49,791 bases of DNA from positions 1 to 49,791 of the forward strand of contig JAOBWM010000087.1 in assembly GCA_025463365.1 (NCBI GenBank), written 5' to 3'. This stretch comes from Acidimicrobiales bacterium. Lineage in GTDB: Bacteria; Actinomycetota; Acidimicrobiia; Acidimicrobiales; Iamiaceae. The notes beneath the pieces were generated by a model, which had not been told where the DNA came from, made no database searches, and worked only from the letters and a program-made list of their open reading frames with translations. Made by a program: the position numbers and the translations under genes. How positions within the stretch are numbered: position 1 is the stretch's first letter; every line of letters begins with the position of its first letter. Below, piece by piece: positions 26,720-35,871 of this stretch.

Positions 26720-27829
26720 ATGAAGGCTGCTGTCCTGCCCGGCGTCGACACGCCACTCGAAACGCGCGACGACATCGAGATCGCCCCGCCCGGACCCGGC
26801 GAGGTCCGGGTCAAGGTGGTGGCCTCGGGTGTCTGCCACTCCGACCTGTCGGTCCAGAACGGCACCATCCCGCTGCCGACGCCGATCGTCCTCGGGCACG
26901 AGGGGGCGGGGATCGTCGAGGAGATCGGCGACGGCGTCACCAAGGTCGCCGTCGGCGACCACGTCGTGTTGTCCTTCGTCCCGGCGTGCGGCGAGTGCTA
27001 CACGTGCACCAACGGCCAGCCCTTCCTCTGCGAGAAGTCGCGGGCCCAGGCCGCCGGCGGCCTGCTCGACGGCACCACCCGCCTCACCTCCAACGGTGCG
27101 CCGCTCCACCAGATGGCGTGCCTCGGCACGTACGGCCCCTACGCCATCGTCCCGGAGATCTCCGTCGTGAAGATCCCCGACGACGTGCCGCTCGACATCG
27201 CCGCGCTCATCGGCTGCGGCGTCCTCACCGGTGTCGGCGCCGCCCTCAACACCGCGAACATCCGGCCCGGGGGCACGGTCGCGGTGATCGGCTGCGGCGG
27301 CGTGGGCCTCAACGTGATCCAGGGCGCCCGGATCGCCGGTGCCACCACGATCATCGCCGTCGACATGCTCCCCTCGAAGCTGGAGATGGCCAAGGAGTTC
27401 GGCGCCACCCACACCGTGAACGCCGGCGACGGCGACCCGGTGGCCGGGGTGATGGCGGCCTCGGAGGGCCGCGGCGCGGACGTCACCTTCGAGGTCATCG
27501 GTCTCGGTCCCACCATCGAGCAGGCCATCAACATGGCCCGGCCCGGCGGCGAGGTCGTCCTCGTGGGCGTGCCCCGCCTCGACGTGATGATGAACCTCAA
27601 CGCCGCGTTCACCTTCTTGTACCTGGCCAAGACCATCAAGGGCTGCTGGTACGGCTCGTCCGACGTCAACGCGGACGTGCCGAAGCTGCTCGACCTGTGG
27701 CGCTCCGGCGAGCTCAAGCTCAAGGAGCTGATCTCCAAGGAGATCGATGTCGACCACATCAACGAGGCCTTCGCCGACATGCAGGCCGGGACCGTGGCTC
27801 GCTCCGTCATCGTCCACACCCACGACTGA
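26720..27829 (+). CDS. Zinc-dependent alcohol dehydrogenase (class III-like)
   Basis: 369 aa medium-chain dehydrogenase. Catalytic zinc ligands are Cys39 (VCHSD) and His60-Glu61 (GHEGAG), with a further Cys expected in the Rossmann half. The structural zinc is bound by Cys90, Cys93, Cys96 and Cys104 (CGECYTC...LC). The dinucleotide motif is IGCGGVG, followed by VDM, whose acidic residue points to NAD. It resembles actinobacterial NDMA/mycothiol-type alcohol or aldehyde dehydrogenases acting on short alcohols; substrate unknown. The ATG at 26720 has AAGGGGA upstream. A perfect palindrome in the promoter suggests induction control. A lipase gene begins one base after its stop, so the two form an operon. 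Confidence 0.93.
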   Translation: MKAAVLPGVDTPLETRDDIEIAPPGPGEVRVKVVASGVCHSDLSVQNGTIPLPTPIVLGHEGAGIVEEIGDGVTKVAVGDHVVLSFVPACGECYTCTNGQPFLCEKSRAQAAGGLLDGTTRLTSNGAPLHQMACLGTYGPYAIVPEISVVKIPDDVPLDIAALIGCGVLTGVGAALNTANIRPGGTVAVIGCGGVGLNVIQGARIAGATTIIAVDMLPSKLEMAKEFGATHTVNAGDGDPVAGVMAASEGRGADVTFEVIGLGPTIEQAINMARPGGEVVLVGVPRLDVMMNLNAAFTFLYLAKTIKGCWYGSSDVNADVPKLLDLWRSGELKLKELISKEIDVDHINEAFADMQAGTVARSVIVHTHD

Positions 27830-27830
27830 C

Positions 27831-29099
27831 GTGTCCAGCCGGCGGGAGCGGCTCCGCGGCAGGCGCCTCCGGGTCGTCGCCTCACTGCTCCTGGTGACCG
27901 CCGTCGCGAGCTGTACGAGCAGCTCGGACGGCGGCGCCGCGCCGAAGCCCGACGCCGCCAGGGCGTCGACCACCACCACCACCACCTTCGAGCCACCGCA
28001 CGCAGCGCCGGATCCGAGCGACCCGGCCGGTGACGCGTTCTACCGGGTGCCCGACCCCCTCCCCAAGGGTCCTCCGGGCGAGATCATCCGGCTCGAGGCC
28101 GTCAAGGGCGGCGACGCCGGCACCTCGTCGTACCGGCTGATGTACCACTCGCGCGACGCGACCGGCCGAGACCGGGCCGTCACCGGCACCGTCACCTTCC
28201 CCACCGGCGACGCACCGAAGGGCGGCTGGCCCGTCGTCGCCTGGGCCCACGGCACGACCGGCCTCACGTCGATCTGCGCGCCGAGCCGGCACCAGGAGCA
28301 GGCGCCCGGGTTCGGCATCGAGGGAGTCCGCGTCGCCACCGACTACATCGGCCTCGGCCCGATCGGTGAGCGGCACTCCTACCTCGACGGTCCCGCCGAG
28401 GCCCACGCGGTGATCGACTCCGTCCGGGCCGCTCGCACCATCGCTGAGGCCCACGCCGGCAAGGACTGGGTCGCGGTCGGCCACTCCCAGGGCGGCCACT
28501 CCGCGCTGTGGACCAACCAGCTCGGCCAGGCCTACGCCCCCGAGCTCCACCTGCTCGGCACCGTCGCCGTCGCTCCCGCCGCGATGCTCACCGAGACCTA
28601 CGGGCCATCGGACCAGGTGGTGCCCCGGATGGTCGGGGTCATGGCCCTGTACGGCGCGGCGGCCGACCACCCGGAGGTCGATCCCCACGATTTCGTCGGG
28701 CCGCTGGTGCGCAAGGCCGAGGGGGTCGTCGACACCGGCTGCCTGAACGACGTGGTCAACGCGTTCGTGGGCATCCCGGCCGCCACCTTCTACGCCCACG
28801 ACCCGCTGACGACCGAGCCCATCCGCACGCTCGTGCGAGCGAGCGACACCGGCAAGGTGGCGGTGGACGCACCGCTGCTCGTGATCTACGGCACTGCCGA
28901 CCCCGAGGTGATCCCGGCCCGGGTCCACGCGCTGTACGACCGGCTCTGCAAGGTGGGCCAGGTCACCGGCCTCCTTCGGGTCGATGGCGCGACCCACGAC
29001 TCGGTCGTCCCGAAGGCCGGCTCGGCGATCACCCAGTGGCTCCAGGACCGGATCGGCGCCAAGGCGGTCCACGACGCCTGCGAGGACGGCTGGTCCTGA
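27831..29099 (+). CDS. Secretory lipase-family lipoprotein
   Basis: 422 aa. A lipoprotein signal peptide ends in TAVASC (Cys28), followed by a Thr-rich linker. The alpha/beta-hydrolase core has VAWAHGTTG, the nucleophile elbow GHSQGG (Ser219), LVIYGTADPEV (acid) and ATHDS (His). The layout fits the LIP (secretory triacylglycerol lipase) family, with a Cys pair (SICAPS and GCLND) that may form the lid disulfide. The start is a GTG one base after the alcohol dehydrogenase stop, so translation is coupled. Pairing with an alcohol dehydrogenase suggests ester breakdown followed by alcohol oxidation. Confidence 0.87.
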   Translation: MSSRRERLRGRRLRVVASLLLVTAVASCTSSSDGGAAPKPDAARASTTTTTTFEPPHAAPDPSDPAGDAFYRVPDPLPKGPPGEIIRLEAVKGGDAGTSSYRLMYHSRDATGRDRAVTGTVTFPTGDAPKGGWPVVAWAHGTTGLTSICAPSRHQEQAPGFGIEGVRVATDYIGLGPIGERHSYLDGPAEAHAVIDSVRAARTIAEAHAGKDWVAVGHSQGGHSALWTNQLGQAYAPELHLLGTVAVAPAAMLTETYGPSDQVVPRMVGVMALYGAAADHPEVDPHDFVGPLVRKAEGVVDTGCLNDVVNAFVGIPAATFYAHDPLTTEPIRTLVRASDTGKVAVDAPLLVIYGTADPEVIPARVHALYDRLCKVGQVTGLLRVDGATHDSVVPKAGSAITQWLQDRIGAKAVHDACEDGWS

Positions 29100-29152
29100 C
29101 CCGACCGGTGGCACGCCGGACACCGGCGCGGTCGTAGCCTTGGCGCACCACC

Positions 29153-29767
29153 ATGAGCAGCGCTGCCGACCGGACCACCACGACACGCCTCCCGGCGCCT
29201 GAGCGGCGTCGACAGCTGCTCGACGTCGCCCTCGAGACGTTCGCGGCCAACGGGTTCCACGGCACCTCCATGAACGACGTGGCCGAGGCCGCCGGCGTCA
29301 CCAAGCCGGTGCTCTACCAGCACTTCGCGTCGAAGGACGCGCTCTACAACGAGCTGGTCGACGAGATGGGGGCCCGCCTCGAGGAAGCGATCGTGCAGGC
29401 CGTCGCCGAGGCCGACGGTCCACGCCAGCAGGTCGAGGCCGGGTTCCGCGCCTACTTCCGCTGGTCGATCGGCCAGGGCGCGGCGTTCCGGGTCCTGTTC
29501 GCCGACCGCAACCGGGCCGACCCCGACCTCGCCACCGCGGTGGCCCGGGTGGAGGCGATGGTCGCCGACCGCGTGGCCTCGTTGATCGAGATCGAGGGCC
29601 TGAACGACGACGCCCGCCGGGTGCTGGCCCTCGGAGTCGTGGGCATCGCCGAGTCCACGAGCCGTCACTGGCTGCGCCTCGGACTCGGCGACGGGAGCGA
29701 CGCCGACGCCTTCGCCCACCAGGTCGCCCGCCTGGCGTGGACCGGCCTCCGCGGCATCCACAACTGA
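29153..29767 (+). CDS. TetR-family transcriptional regulator
   Basis: 204 aa. The N-terminal TetR HTH is clear: LLDVALETFAANGFHGTSMNDVAEAAGVTKPVLYQHFASKDALY (about 22-66). The C-terminal ligand domain is all helical. It follows the alcohol dehydrogenase-lipase pair on the same strand after about 50 bases and is the best candidate to bind the palindrome at 26632-26649. I see no copy of that palindrome directly before this gene. The inducer is unknown. Confidence 0.92.
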   Translation: MSSAADRTTTTRLPAPERRRQLLDVALETFAANGFHGTSMNDVAEAAGVTKPVLYQHFASKDALYNELVDEMGARLEEAIVQAVAEADGPRQQVEAGFRAYFRWSIGQGAAFRVLFADRNRADPDLATAVARVEAMVADRVASLIEIEGLNDDARRVLALGVVGIAESTSRHWLRLGLGDGSDADAFAHQVARLAWTGLRGIHN

Positions 29768-29804
29768 CCGCACACGCCGGGCAGTCCCAGCGCCTTCTGC
29801 CACC

Positions 29805-31496
29805 ATGGAACCCATGTCCCCGTCCCCCGCCCTGCGCGACCTCGCCGATCGGTACTGGGAGGCCCGCCTCGAGGCCAGCCCCTTGTTCGCCACCTTCCTC
29901 GGCGATCACCGCTACGACGATCGCGTCGACGACCTGTCCGCCGCCGCCGATGCCCGCCAGCGCGACACCTGGTCGGCGATGTTGGCCGAGGCCCACGCCA
30001 TCGACCCCTCGACCCTGGACGAGACCGACCGGGTGACCCACCGACTGCTCGCCGACGAGCTGGCCGACAACGTCACCGGCATCGACGCCCGGCTGATCGA
30101 GCTGGCGTCGGATCAGATGCAGGGGATCCACGCCGACCTGTTGACCATGGCCGGCCAGCTGCGGGCGCCCGAACCGGCGCATGCCGCCATGGCGGTCACC
30201 CGTGTCTCGTCGCTCGGCGCCATGCTCGGCCAGGCCGCCGACCGCTACCGGGCCGGGCTCGCCGCCGGGCGGACCCCTGCGCGCATCTGCATCGAGCGAT
30301 CGCTGCAACAGGTCGACGGCTACCTGGCCTCACCCCTCGAGTCCGACCCGTTCGCCAACCTGGCCGGACCAGCCGACTGGGACGGCGAGGAGGCGTGGCG
30401 CGCCGAGCTGCGCGCCGCCGTCACCGAGCACCTGCGCCCGGCGTTCGAGCGCTACCGGACCGTCCTTGCCGACGAGCTCCTCCCGGTGGCCCGGCCCGAC
30501 GACCGAGCCGGCCTGCACTGGATCGCCGACGGGCCCGAGCTCTACCGCACGCTCATCCGCATGCACACCGGGCTCGACCTCACCGCCGAAGAGCTCCACC
30601 AGATCGGACTCGACGAGGTCACCGACCTCCTGCCGGCCCAGTACCGGGTCCTCGGCCGCCGGGCGTTCGGCACGGACGACCTCGGCGAGATCTTCGAACA
30701 CCTGCTCGTCGACGCCGACCTCCGCTACGAGGACGGCCAACAGATCCTCGACCACGCCCGCCAGTGCCTCGACGAGGCCACCGCGGCCATGGGCGACTGG
30801 TTCGGGATCCTCCCCCAGGCACCGTGCAACCTCACGCCGATCCCCGACTACCTCGCACCCAGCGCGCCGGCGGCGTACTACACACCTCCGTCGCCAGACG
30901 GCAGCCGCCCCGGTGAGTACCACGTCAACCTGCACGAGCCCACCACAAAGGGCCGGGCCGAGACGGCATCGATCGCGTTCCACGAGGCGATCCCGGGCCA
31001 CCACCTCCAGCTCGCCATCGCGGCCGAGCGGACCGACCTGCCGGCGTTCCGCCGCCTCTCCTGGGGCCACACCGCGTTCGTCGAGGGGTGGGCGCTCTAC
31101 ACCGAGCGCCTGGCCGATGAGATGAACCTCTACCGGACCGACGTCGACCGCCTGGGCATGCTCGCCAGCGATTCGTGGCGCGCGTGCCGCCTCGTGGTCG
31201 ACACCGGCCTGCACGCCATGGGCTGGAGCCGCCAGCAGGCCATCGACTTCATGGTCGAGCACGCGCCGGTCAACAAGGACGAGATCGTCACCGAGATCGA
31301 CCGCTACATCGGCATGCCCGGTCAGGCCCTCGCCTACAAGACGGGTCAGCGCGAGATCCTCCGCCTGCGCGCTGCGGCCGAGGAGCGCCTCGGCACCGCG
31401 TTCAGCCTCCCGGGCTTCCACGATGTCGTCCTCGGCGCCGCCACCGTGAGCCTGCCGGTCCTGCGCGAGCGAGTCGACGCGTGGACGGGCGCGTGA
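29805..31496 (+). CDS. DUF885 putative zinc peptidase-like protein
   Basis: 563 aa, the usual DUF885 length. The metal-binding motif is HEAIPGHHLQ (His393-Glu394 to His400), a variant of HExxH typical of this family. The C-terminal GQALAYKTGQREILRLR segment is also conserved. No signal peptide is present, so it should be cytoplasmic. Function is not established for most members. ATG codons at 29805 and 29814 are both possible; neither has a strong ribosome site. The stop overlaps the GTG of the downstream SGNH gene as GTGA. Confidence 0.88.
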   Translation: MEPMSPSPALRDLADRYWEARLEASPLFATFLGDHRYDDRVDDLSAAADARQRDTWSAMLAEAHAIDPSTLDETDRVTHRLLADELADNVTGIDARLIELASDQMQGIHADLLTMAGQLRAPEPAHAAMAVTRVSSLGAMLGQAADRYRAGLAAGRTPARICIERSLQQVDGYLASPLESDPFANLAGPADWDGEEAWRAELRAAVTEHLRPAFERYRTVLADELLPVARPDDRAGLHWIADGPELYRTLIRMHTGLDLTAEELHQIGLDEVTDLLPAQYRVLGRRAFGTDDLGEIFEHLLVDADLRYEDGQQILDHARQCLDEATAAMGDWFGILPQAPCNLTPIPDYLAPSAPAAYYTPPSPDGSRPGEYHVNLHEPTTKGRAETASIAFHEAIPGHHLQLAIAAERTDLPAFRRLSWGHTAFVEGWALYTERLADEMNLYRTDVDRLGMLASDSWRACRLVVDTGLHAMGWSRQQAIDFMVEHAPVNKDEIVTEIDRYIGMPGQALAYKTGQREILRLRAAAEERLGTAFSLPGFHDVVLGAATVSLPVLRERVDAWTGA

Positions 31497-32458
31497 GGGC
31501 ACCTTCGGCCGCGGGCACCGCCCGCCGCCTGGCGGCCGTCGCCGCCACGCTCGTGGTCGCCGCCCTCGGGCTGGCCCTCCCGGCGCAGGCGTCGCGACTG
31601 ACAGTCGCCGCGCCTGCGTTCCCGCCCCAGCACCCCACCAAGGTCCTCGTCCTCGGCGACTCGGTGATGGCCGGAGCCGCCGGGCGCTACGGGCCGGACC
31701 TGCCCGGGCGCGAGGTCACCGTCGACGCGGTCGTCAACCGCACGACGGGACAAGGCGCCGACATCGTCGCCCGGCGCGGTGCCGACTGGGACGTCGTGGT
31801 CATCCTCCTCGCCCACAACGATGGCGCCTCTCCGGCCGTGTACCAGCCCGCAGCAGACCGCATCCTCGACCAGCTCGGCCACGTGCCCCGCGTGGTCTGG
31901 CTCACACTCCACGAGGTCCGCCCGTACTACGCGGACGTCAACCGGTTCCTCCGGTCCGAGGCCGACCACCGGCGCAACCTGCACATCGCCGACTGGAACG
32001 CCGTGGCCAACGCCCATCCCGATGGCGTCGCCGGCGATGGTCTCCATCTCAACAGCCGGGGCGCCGAGCTCATGGCCTCCCTGGTGGCCCAGCAGGTCAC
32101 CGACGTCGAGCGGGAGCGGACCACCTTCATCCGGACGCTCGCCGCGGATCACCTCGAGGCCCGCCTGCGTGCCGCAGCCGCCGCCTACGCCACCACGACG
32201 ACGACCCCGCCCGCCACCACCGCTCCCGACGTCGGCCTCATCCCCCCGGCCACCGCCGACCAGGACCCGCCACCGACCACCACGACCGCCCCCACATCGT
32301 CGACGGCCGACCCGCCCTCGGGCTCGACGTCGACCCCGGAGACGCAGGCCTCGTCCTCGTCGAGCTCGGCACCGCTCGTCGCCGGGGTCGGGCTCGCCGT
32401 CGCCCTCGTCGGCGTCGCGGCATGGGCCATGCGACGCCGGCGCCCACCCACTGCATGA
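31493..32458 (+). CDS. Secreted SGNH hydrolase with C-terminal membrane anchor
   Basis: 321 aa. An N-terminal signal peptide (RRLAAVAATLVVAALGLALPAQA) leads into an SGNH domain with VLVLGDSVMAG (catalytic Ser), ILLAHND (block III Asn) and DGLHLNSRGAEL (Asp/His). A Thr/Pro/Ser-rich linker of about 70 residues follows, then a C-terminal hydrophobic helix (LVAGVGLAVALVGVAAWAM) and RRRR. The catalytic domain therefore sits outside, spaced from the membrane through the envelope. I chose the GTG at 31493 because it overlaps the DUF885 stop as GTGA. It may be an esterase or acyltransferase on envelope glycans. Confidence 0.82.
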   Translation: MRAPSAAGTARRLAAVAATLVVAALGLALPAQASRLTVAAPAFPPQHPTKVLVLGDSVMAGAAGRYGPDLPGREVTVDAVVNRTTGQGADIVARRGADWDVVVILLAHNDGASPAVYQPAADRILDQLGHVPRVVWLTLHEVRPYYADVNRFLRSEADHRRNLHIADWNAVANAHPDGVAGDGLHLNSRGAELMASLVAQQVTDVERERTTFIRTLAADHLEARLRAAAAAYATTTTTPPATTAPDVGLIPPATADQDPPPTTTTAPTSSTADPPSGSTSTPETQASSSSSSAPLVAGVGLAVALVGVAAWAMRRRRPPTA

Positions 32459-32487
32459 GCCGGCTCACCCGTGAGGGTGCGCCCGGC
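32459..32487. terminator. Possible bidirectional hairpin between convergent genes
   Basis: Nested complementary arms GCCGG/CCGGC and CACCC/GGGTG around the loop GTGA lie directly after the SGNH stop and 5 bp before the stop of the convergent decarboxylase-like gene. There is no T tract, so this is a weak terminator call. Confidence 0.35.
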
Positions 32488-32492
32488 GGCAG

Positions 32493-33233
32493 TCAGGGGA
32501 GCGGGTGGCCGAGCTGGAAGGTTGCGGTGAGGCCGGTGCCCCAGGAGGCGAAGTCGGGAGCCTTGGGCAGGCCGAGGGAGCGCAGCTCGTCGGCCACCAC
32601 ACCCGAGCCGAGCTCGATGATCACGTCGGCCGGGTCGATGATCCCAGTCCCCATGTCCATGGCCAGCGGCGTCTCGTGGGGCACGCCGTCCAGGTACGAG
32701 TAGCTCCCGGTCTCGACCCGCGCCACGTCGCCCGTCGCCTCGACCTCGGGGAACGCGATGGCGAGCTCCGGCGCGCCGTCGACCGCCATGGTGAACCGCA
32801 CGCCCTCACCGCTGCGCGTCACGGCCAACGATTCCACCGTCTTCGGGAACCCCATCACCTCGTTGCCGGCCTTGCAGGTGAACGCCTGGTCGACCGGCAT
32901 CCGGTAGACGAAGGAACCGATCACGTCGGACGAGCCACCAGCCGGGCGGGCGAGGAACCCGAGGTTGATCTCGAGGTAGTCACCCCACGGGTTCTGGTGG
33001 TAGTCGCACAGCGCGACGACGAGCTGGGCCACGCCGTCGGCCACCTCCACGATCTGGAACGCCTCGCCCGGGAGCAGCGCGGCGGCGGCGTCGGCCGGCA
33101 CCGAGAACAAGAGCGTGGCCGCGTCGAAGTCGGCGACCTCCATCGGGAAGGTGATGTCGGTGCCGTCGATCTGACCCCAGGTGACCACCTCGGTGGCGGT
33201 GGCGTTGGCGTCGCTCGGCTCGGTCTGCGTCAT
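32493..33233 (-). CDS. Acetoacetate decarboxylase-family protein
   Basis: 246 aa. The family active-site Lys is in GNEVMGFPKT (Lys131, with Glu125 nearby), matching the E-x5-K arrangement of acetoacetate decarboxylase, where Lys forms a Schiff base with the keto acid. Other landmarks are YLEINLGFLA and FVYRMPVDQ. Many homologues are not true acetoacetate decarboxylases and may act as aldolase-dehydratases. The ATG at 33233 is the only reasonable start. No CoA-transferase or thiolase neighbours are present. Confidence 0.85.
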   Translation of the reverse strand: MTQTEPSDANATATEVVTWGQIDGTDITFPMEVADFDAATLLFSVPADAAAALLPGEAFQIVEVADGVAQLVVALCDYHQNPWGDYLEINLGFLARPAGGSSDVIGSFVYRMPVDQAFTCKAGNEVMGFPKTVESLAVTRSGEGVRFTMAVDGAPELAIAFPEVEATGDVARVETGSYSYLDGVPHETPLAMDMGTGIIDPADVIIELGSGVVADELRSLGLPKAPDFASWGTGLTATFQLGHPLP

Positions 33234-33299
33234 GGGTCCCCCTCGGATCGCTGGCCCGTCCAGTGAAGCACGCTCGGGGTCCCTGGAACTGACGGTCCG

Positions 33300-33878
33300 T
33301 CAGGTCTTGGACGGCACCGGCCGGGCCGGTGATCCGACCACCGTGGTCCCCGCAGCGACGTCGCGCGTGACGACCGCGCCCGCACCCACGATGGCGTCGT
33401 CGCCGATCGTGACGCCTCCGCAGACGATCGCGCCGCCACCGATCCACGCGTTCTCTCCGATCGTGATCGGATGCGCCGCCTCCCACCCCTCGCGTCGCTT
33501 GGCCGCGTCCCTCGGGTGGTCGGGCGTGAGGAGCTGCGCGTTGGGACCGAACTGCGTCGCGGCGCCGATCGAGATCGGGGCGCAGTCGAGGAACACGGCC
33601 CCGAAGTTCACGAAGGCACCGTCACCGATCGAGATGTGGGTCCCGTAGTCGCACTGGAACGGCGGCCGGACGACCGCGCCGGCCCCGAAGGACCCGAGCA
33701 GCTCGCCCAACGTCGATGCCACCAGGTGCGGCCTGGCATCGACGGCGTTCAGCAGCACGCACAGGTCATGGCGGCGCTGCGCCATGGCGATCAGTTCGGG
33801 GTCGTCGGCCAGGTACCACTCCCCCGCCAACATCCGCTCCCGCATCGATCGGCCGTCGGCGGGCGGCTGCACGCTCAC
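33300..33878 (-). CDS. Maltose/galactoside O-acetyltransferase-like protein
   Basis: 192 aa. The N-terminal Mac domain (RMLAGEWYLADDPELIAMAQRRHDL) precedes a left-handed beta-helix of hexapeptide repeats (ISIGDGAFVNFGAVFLD, ITIGENAWIGGGAIVCGGVTIGDDAIVGAGAVV). The catalytic His is expected in LLTPDHP. It transfers acetyl from acetyl-CoA to a sugar. The start is GTG at 33878, overlapping the stop of the upstream lipoprotein gene as GTGA. Confidence 0.93.
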   Translation of the reverse strand: MSVQPPADGRSMRERMLAGEWYLADDPELIAMAQRRHDLCVLLNAVDARPHLVASTLGELLGSFGAGAVVRPPFQCDYGTHISIGDGAFVNFGAVFLDCAPISIGAATQFGPNAQLLTPDHPRDAAKRREGWEAAHPITIGENAWIGGGAIVCGGVTIGDDAIVGAGAVVTRDVAAGTTVVGSPARPVPSKT

Positions 33879-34474
33879 GGGCAGGTGAAGGTCACGTCGA
33901 GCGTGGATTGCTCGCCGCCGTCGCGGAGCGAACCGGTGACGTGGCCGCCGCGCCCGTCCGCCGTGAGGCCGTTCGCAACCTTGTCCAGCGGCGCCGCGAC
34001 GAACCCCGTCTTGGGCGTCGGAGCGGGGTACGCGCTGGCGTCGCCGTGGCTCTCCGAGCCCGGATCGGAGACGATGAAGGACCAGACACCGGCGGCGAAG
34101 TGGAACTCGGTCCAGGGGTGGATGCCGTCCTCCGCGTGATACCGCCGACCAACGGAATCGATCACGCCCCCATGGGGACCGGTCAAGGTGCCCGCGGCCC
34201 GGCAGTCGGCAGCTCGTGTGAAGGTGATCGAGCCCACGTTGGCCGAGCTCGCCCCCACGGCCAGGTCCGGGAGCTCGACCTCCGAGCCCGGGGTGTCAGC
34301 GAGCTTGGCCGGACGGAGCGTGGTGGTGGAAGCCGCGCCGGAGCCACCGCCCGTCGACGACGTCGCCGTGGCAGCCGCACCCCCATCGCCCGAACCGCTC
34401 GAACCGCAGCCCACCAGGCTCGAGGCGGCCAAGAGGACCGCGAGGGGGATCGCCTTGCGAATTCGGGGTTCCAC
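33875..34474 (-). CDS. Putative lipoprotein of unknown function
   Basis: 199 aa. A lipoprotein signal peptide with LVGC is followed by a Gly/Ser/Thr-rich linker and a roughly 130-residue domain with regular beta-strand character (VGSITFTRAADCRAAGTLTG, HPWTEFHFAAGVWSFIV, STLDVTFTCP). The two Cys of that domain probably form a disulfide. I do not recognise the family. The GTG at 34474 has AGGAG six bases upstream, stronger than any alternative. It is coupled to the acetyltransferase and divergent from the P450. Confidence 0.75.
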   Translation of the reverse strand: MEPRIRKAIPLAVLLAASSLVGCGSSGSGDGGAAATATSSTGGGSGAASTTTLRPAKLADTPGSEVELPDLAVGASSANVGSITFTRAADCRAAGTLTGPHGGVIDSVGRRYHAEDGIHPWTEFHFAAGVWSFIVSDPGSESHGDASAYPAPTPKTGFVAAPLDKVANGLTADGRGGHVTGSLRDGGEQSTLDVTFTCP

Positions 34475-34582
34475 CGGTGCTCCTGGTCGTCGACGAACGT
34501 CACCCACCGTAGCGAGCGCTCGATCGGGGCTTGGACTCGGCGGTCATGGGTCACAAAAGGCTCGGAACGGGCCTCCGGCAGC

Positions 34583-34600
34583 CGATAACGGGTATTATCG
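34583..34600. promoter_or_regulatory. Inverted repeat overlapping a -10-like box upstream of the P450
   Basis: CGATAA (34583-34588) and TTATCG (34595-34600) flank CGGGTA. TATTAT (34593-34598) inside it is a good -10 box, 43 bp before the P450 ATG. This AT-rich island in GC-rich DNA looks like a promoter under operator control. No clear -35 box was found. Confidence 0.45.
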
Positions 34601-34641
34601 AGGGGTCGGCGACGCCCGCCGGATCCAGGGGAGCAGTACCG

Positions 34642-35871
34642 ATGACCGACCTCCAGAGTCCGCCGGCCCGTGATTGGGCCACCGAGTTCGACCACACCAA
34701 GGAGGACTACGCCGCCGACGCGCCGGCCGTGTGGGACGACCTCCGCGTCCGTTGTCCGGTGGCGCACTCCGATGCCCACGGCGGCGAGTGGCGGCCCACC
34801 CGCCACGACGACGTGGCCGCCATCGCGCGCGACACCGAGCACTTCAGCTCCGAAGGCGTGATCGTCAACGTGTTCAAGCCCGAGGGCATCGCACCGCGCG
34901 GCTACGCCCCGCCGATCACCGCCGATCCCCCGTTCCACGCCGGTTCGCGCCGCCTCCTGCTCCCCGCCTTCTCGCCTCGGGCCATCGAGGCCCTCGAGGA
35001 GGGCGCCCGGATCAGCTGCCGGGACCTGCTCGACGAGCTCCTCGCCGATGGTGCCGACGAGGTCGACGCCGCCCGGGCCTACGCCCAGCACATCCCGGTG
35101 CGCGTGATCGCCGACATGCTTGGGCTGCCCAAGGAGGACGGCGACCAGTTCCGCATGTTCATCCACCGGATCATCGAGAAGCCGGGCGAGTACACCGGCA
35201 CGCTCGACCCGGAGCAGACGCTGCTCCACTACCTGACCGGCAAGATCGAACAGCGACGCCTCGATCCGCCCAAGGACGACCTGATCGGGTTCCTCCTCGA
35301 GGCCGAGATGGATGGGGAGAAGCTCACCAACGAGCACATCTTCGGCACCATCGCCCTGCTGATCATCGCCGGCATCGACACCACCTGGTCGGCCATCGGC
35401 GCCAGCCTCTGGCACCTGGCTCAGCACCCCGAGGATCGCCAGCGGCTGCAGGACGACCCCGCCGTCCTGCCGTTCGCCATCGAGGAGTTCCTCCGCTTCT
35501 ATGCCCCGGTCACCATGGCTCGCATCGCCGCCACCGACACCGAGATCGGCGGCTGCCCGGTGGCAGCACGCGACTGGGTGCTCCTGCCGTTCCCCGCGGC
35601 CAACCGCGACCCCGAGGCCTTCGAACGGGCCGACGAGTTCGTGATCGACCGCCAGCGCAACCGCCACGTGGCGTTCGGCCTCGGGATCCATCGCTGCATC
35701 GGTTCCAACCTGGCCCGCATGGAGCTCACGGTCGCCGTCGACGAGTGGATGAAGCGCATCCCCGAGTTCGAGCTGGCATCCGACGACCCGTCATCGGTCC
35801 GCTGGTCGACCGGCCAGGTGCGAGGTCCCCGCGAGCTTCCCGTCCGCATCCTGCGTACGGTTGACGCCTGA
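34642..35871 (+). CDS. Cytochrome P450
   Basis: 409 aa soluble bacterial P450. The oxygen-activation helix is AGIDTTWS (243-250), the ExxR motif is EFLR (282-285), and the haem loop is FGLGIHRCIG with ligand Cys352. It is a haem monooxygenase fed by the ferredoxin encoded next. The substrate is unknown. The ATG at 34642 follows AGGGGAG. The stop overlaps the ferredoxin ATG as TGATG, so the redox pair is translationally coupled. Confidence 0.97.
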   Translation: MTDLQSPPARDWATEFDHTKEDYAADAPAVWDDLRVRCPVAHSDAHGGEWRPTRHDDVAAIARDTEHFSSEGVIVNVFKPEGIAPRGYAPPITADPPFHAGSRRLLLPAFSPRAIEALEEGARISCRDLLDELLADGADEVDAARAYAQHIPVRVIADMLGLPKEDGDQFRMFIHRIIEKPGEYTGTLDPEQTLLHYLTGKIEQRRLDPPKDDLIGFLLEAEMDGEKLTNEHIFGTIALLIIAGIDTTWSAIGASLWHLAQHPEDRQRLQDDPAVLPFAIEEFLRFYAPVTMARIAATDTEIGGCPVAARDWVLLPFPAANRDPEAFERADEFVIDRQRNRHVAFGLGIHRCIGSNLARMELTVAVDEWMKRIPEFELASDDPSSVRWSTGQVRGPRELPVRILRTVDA

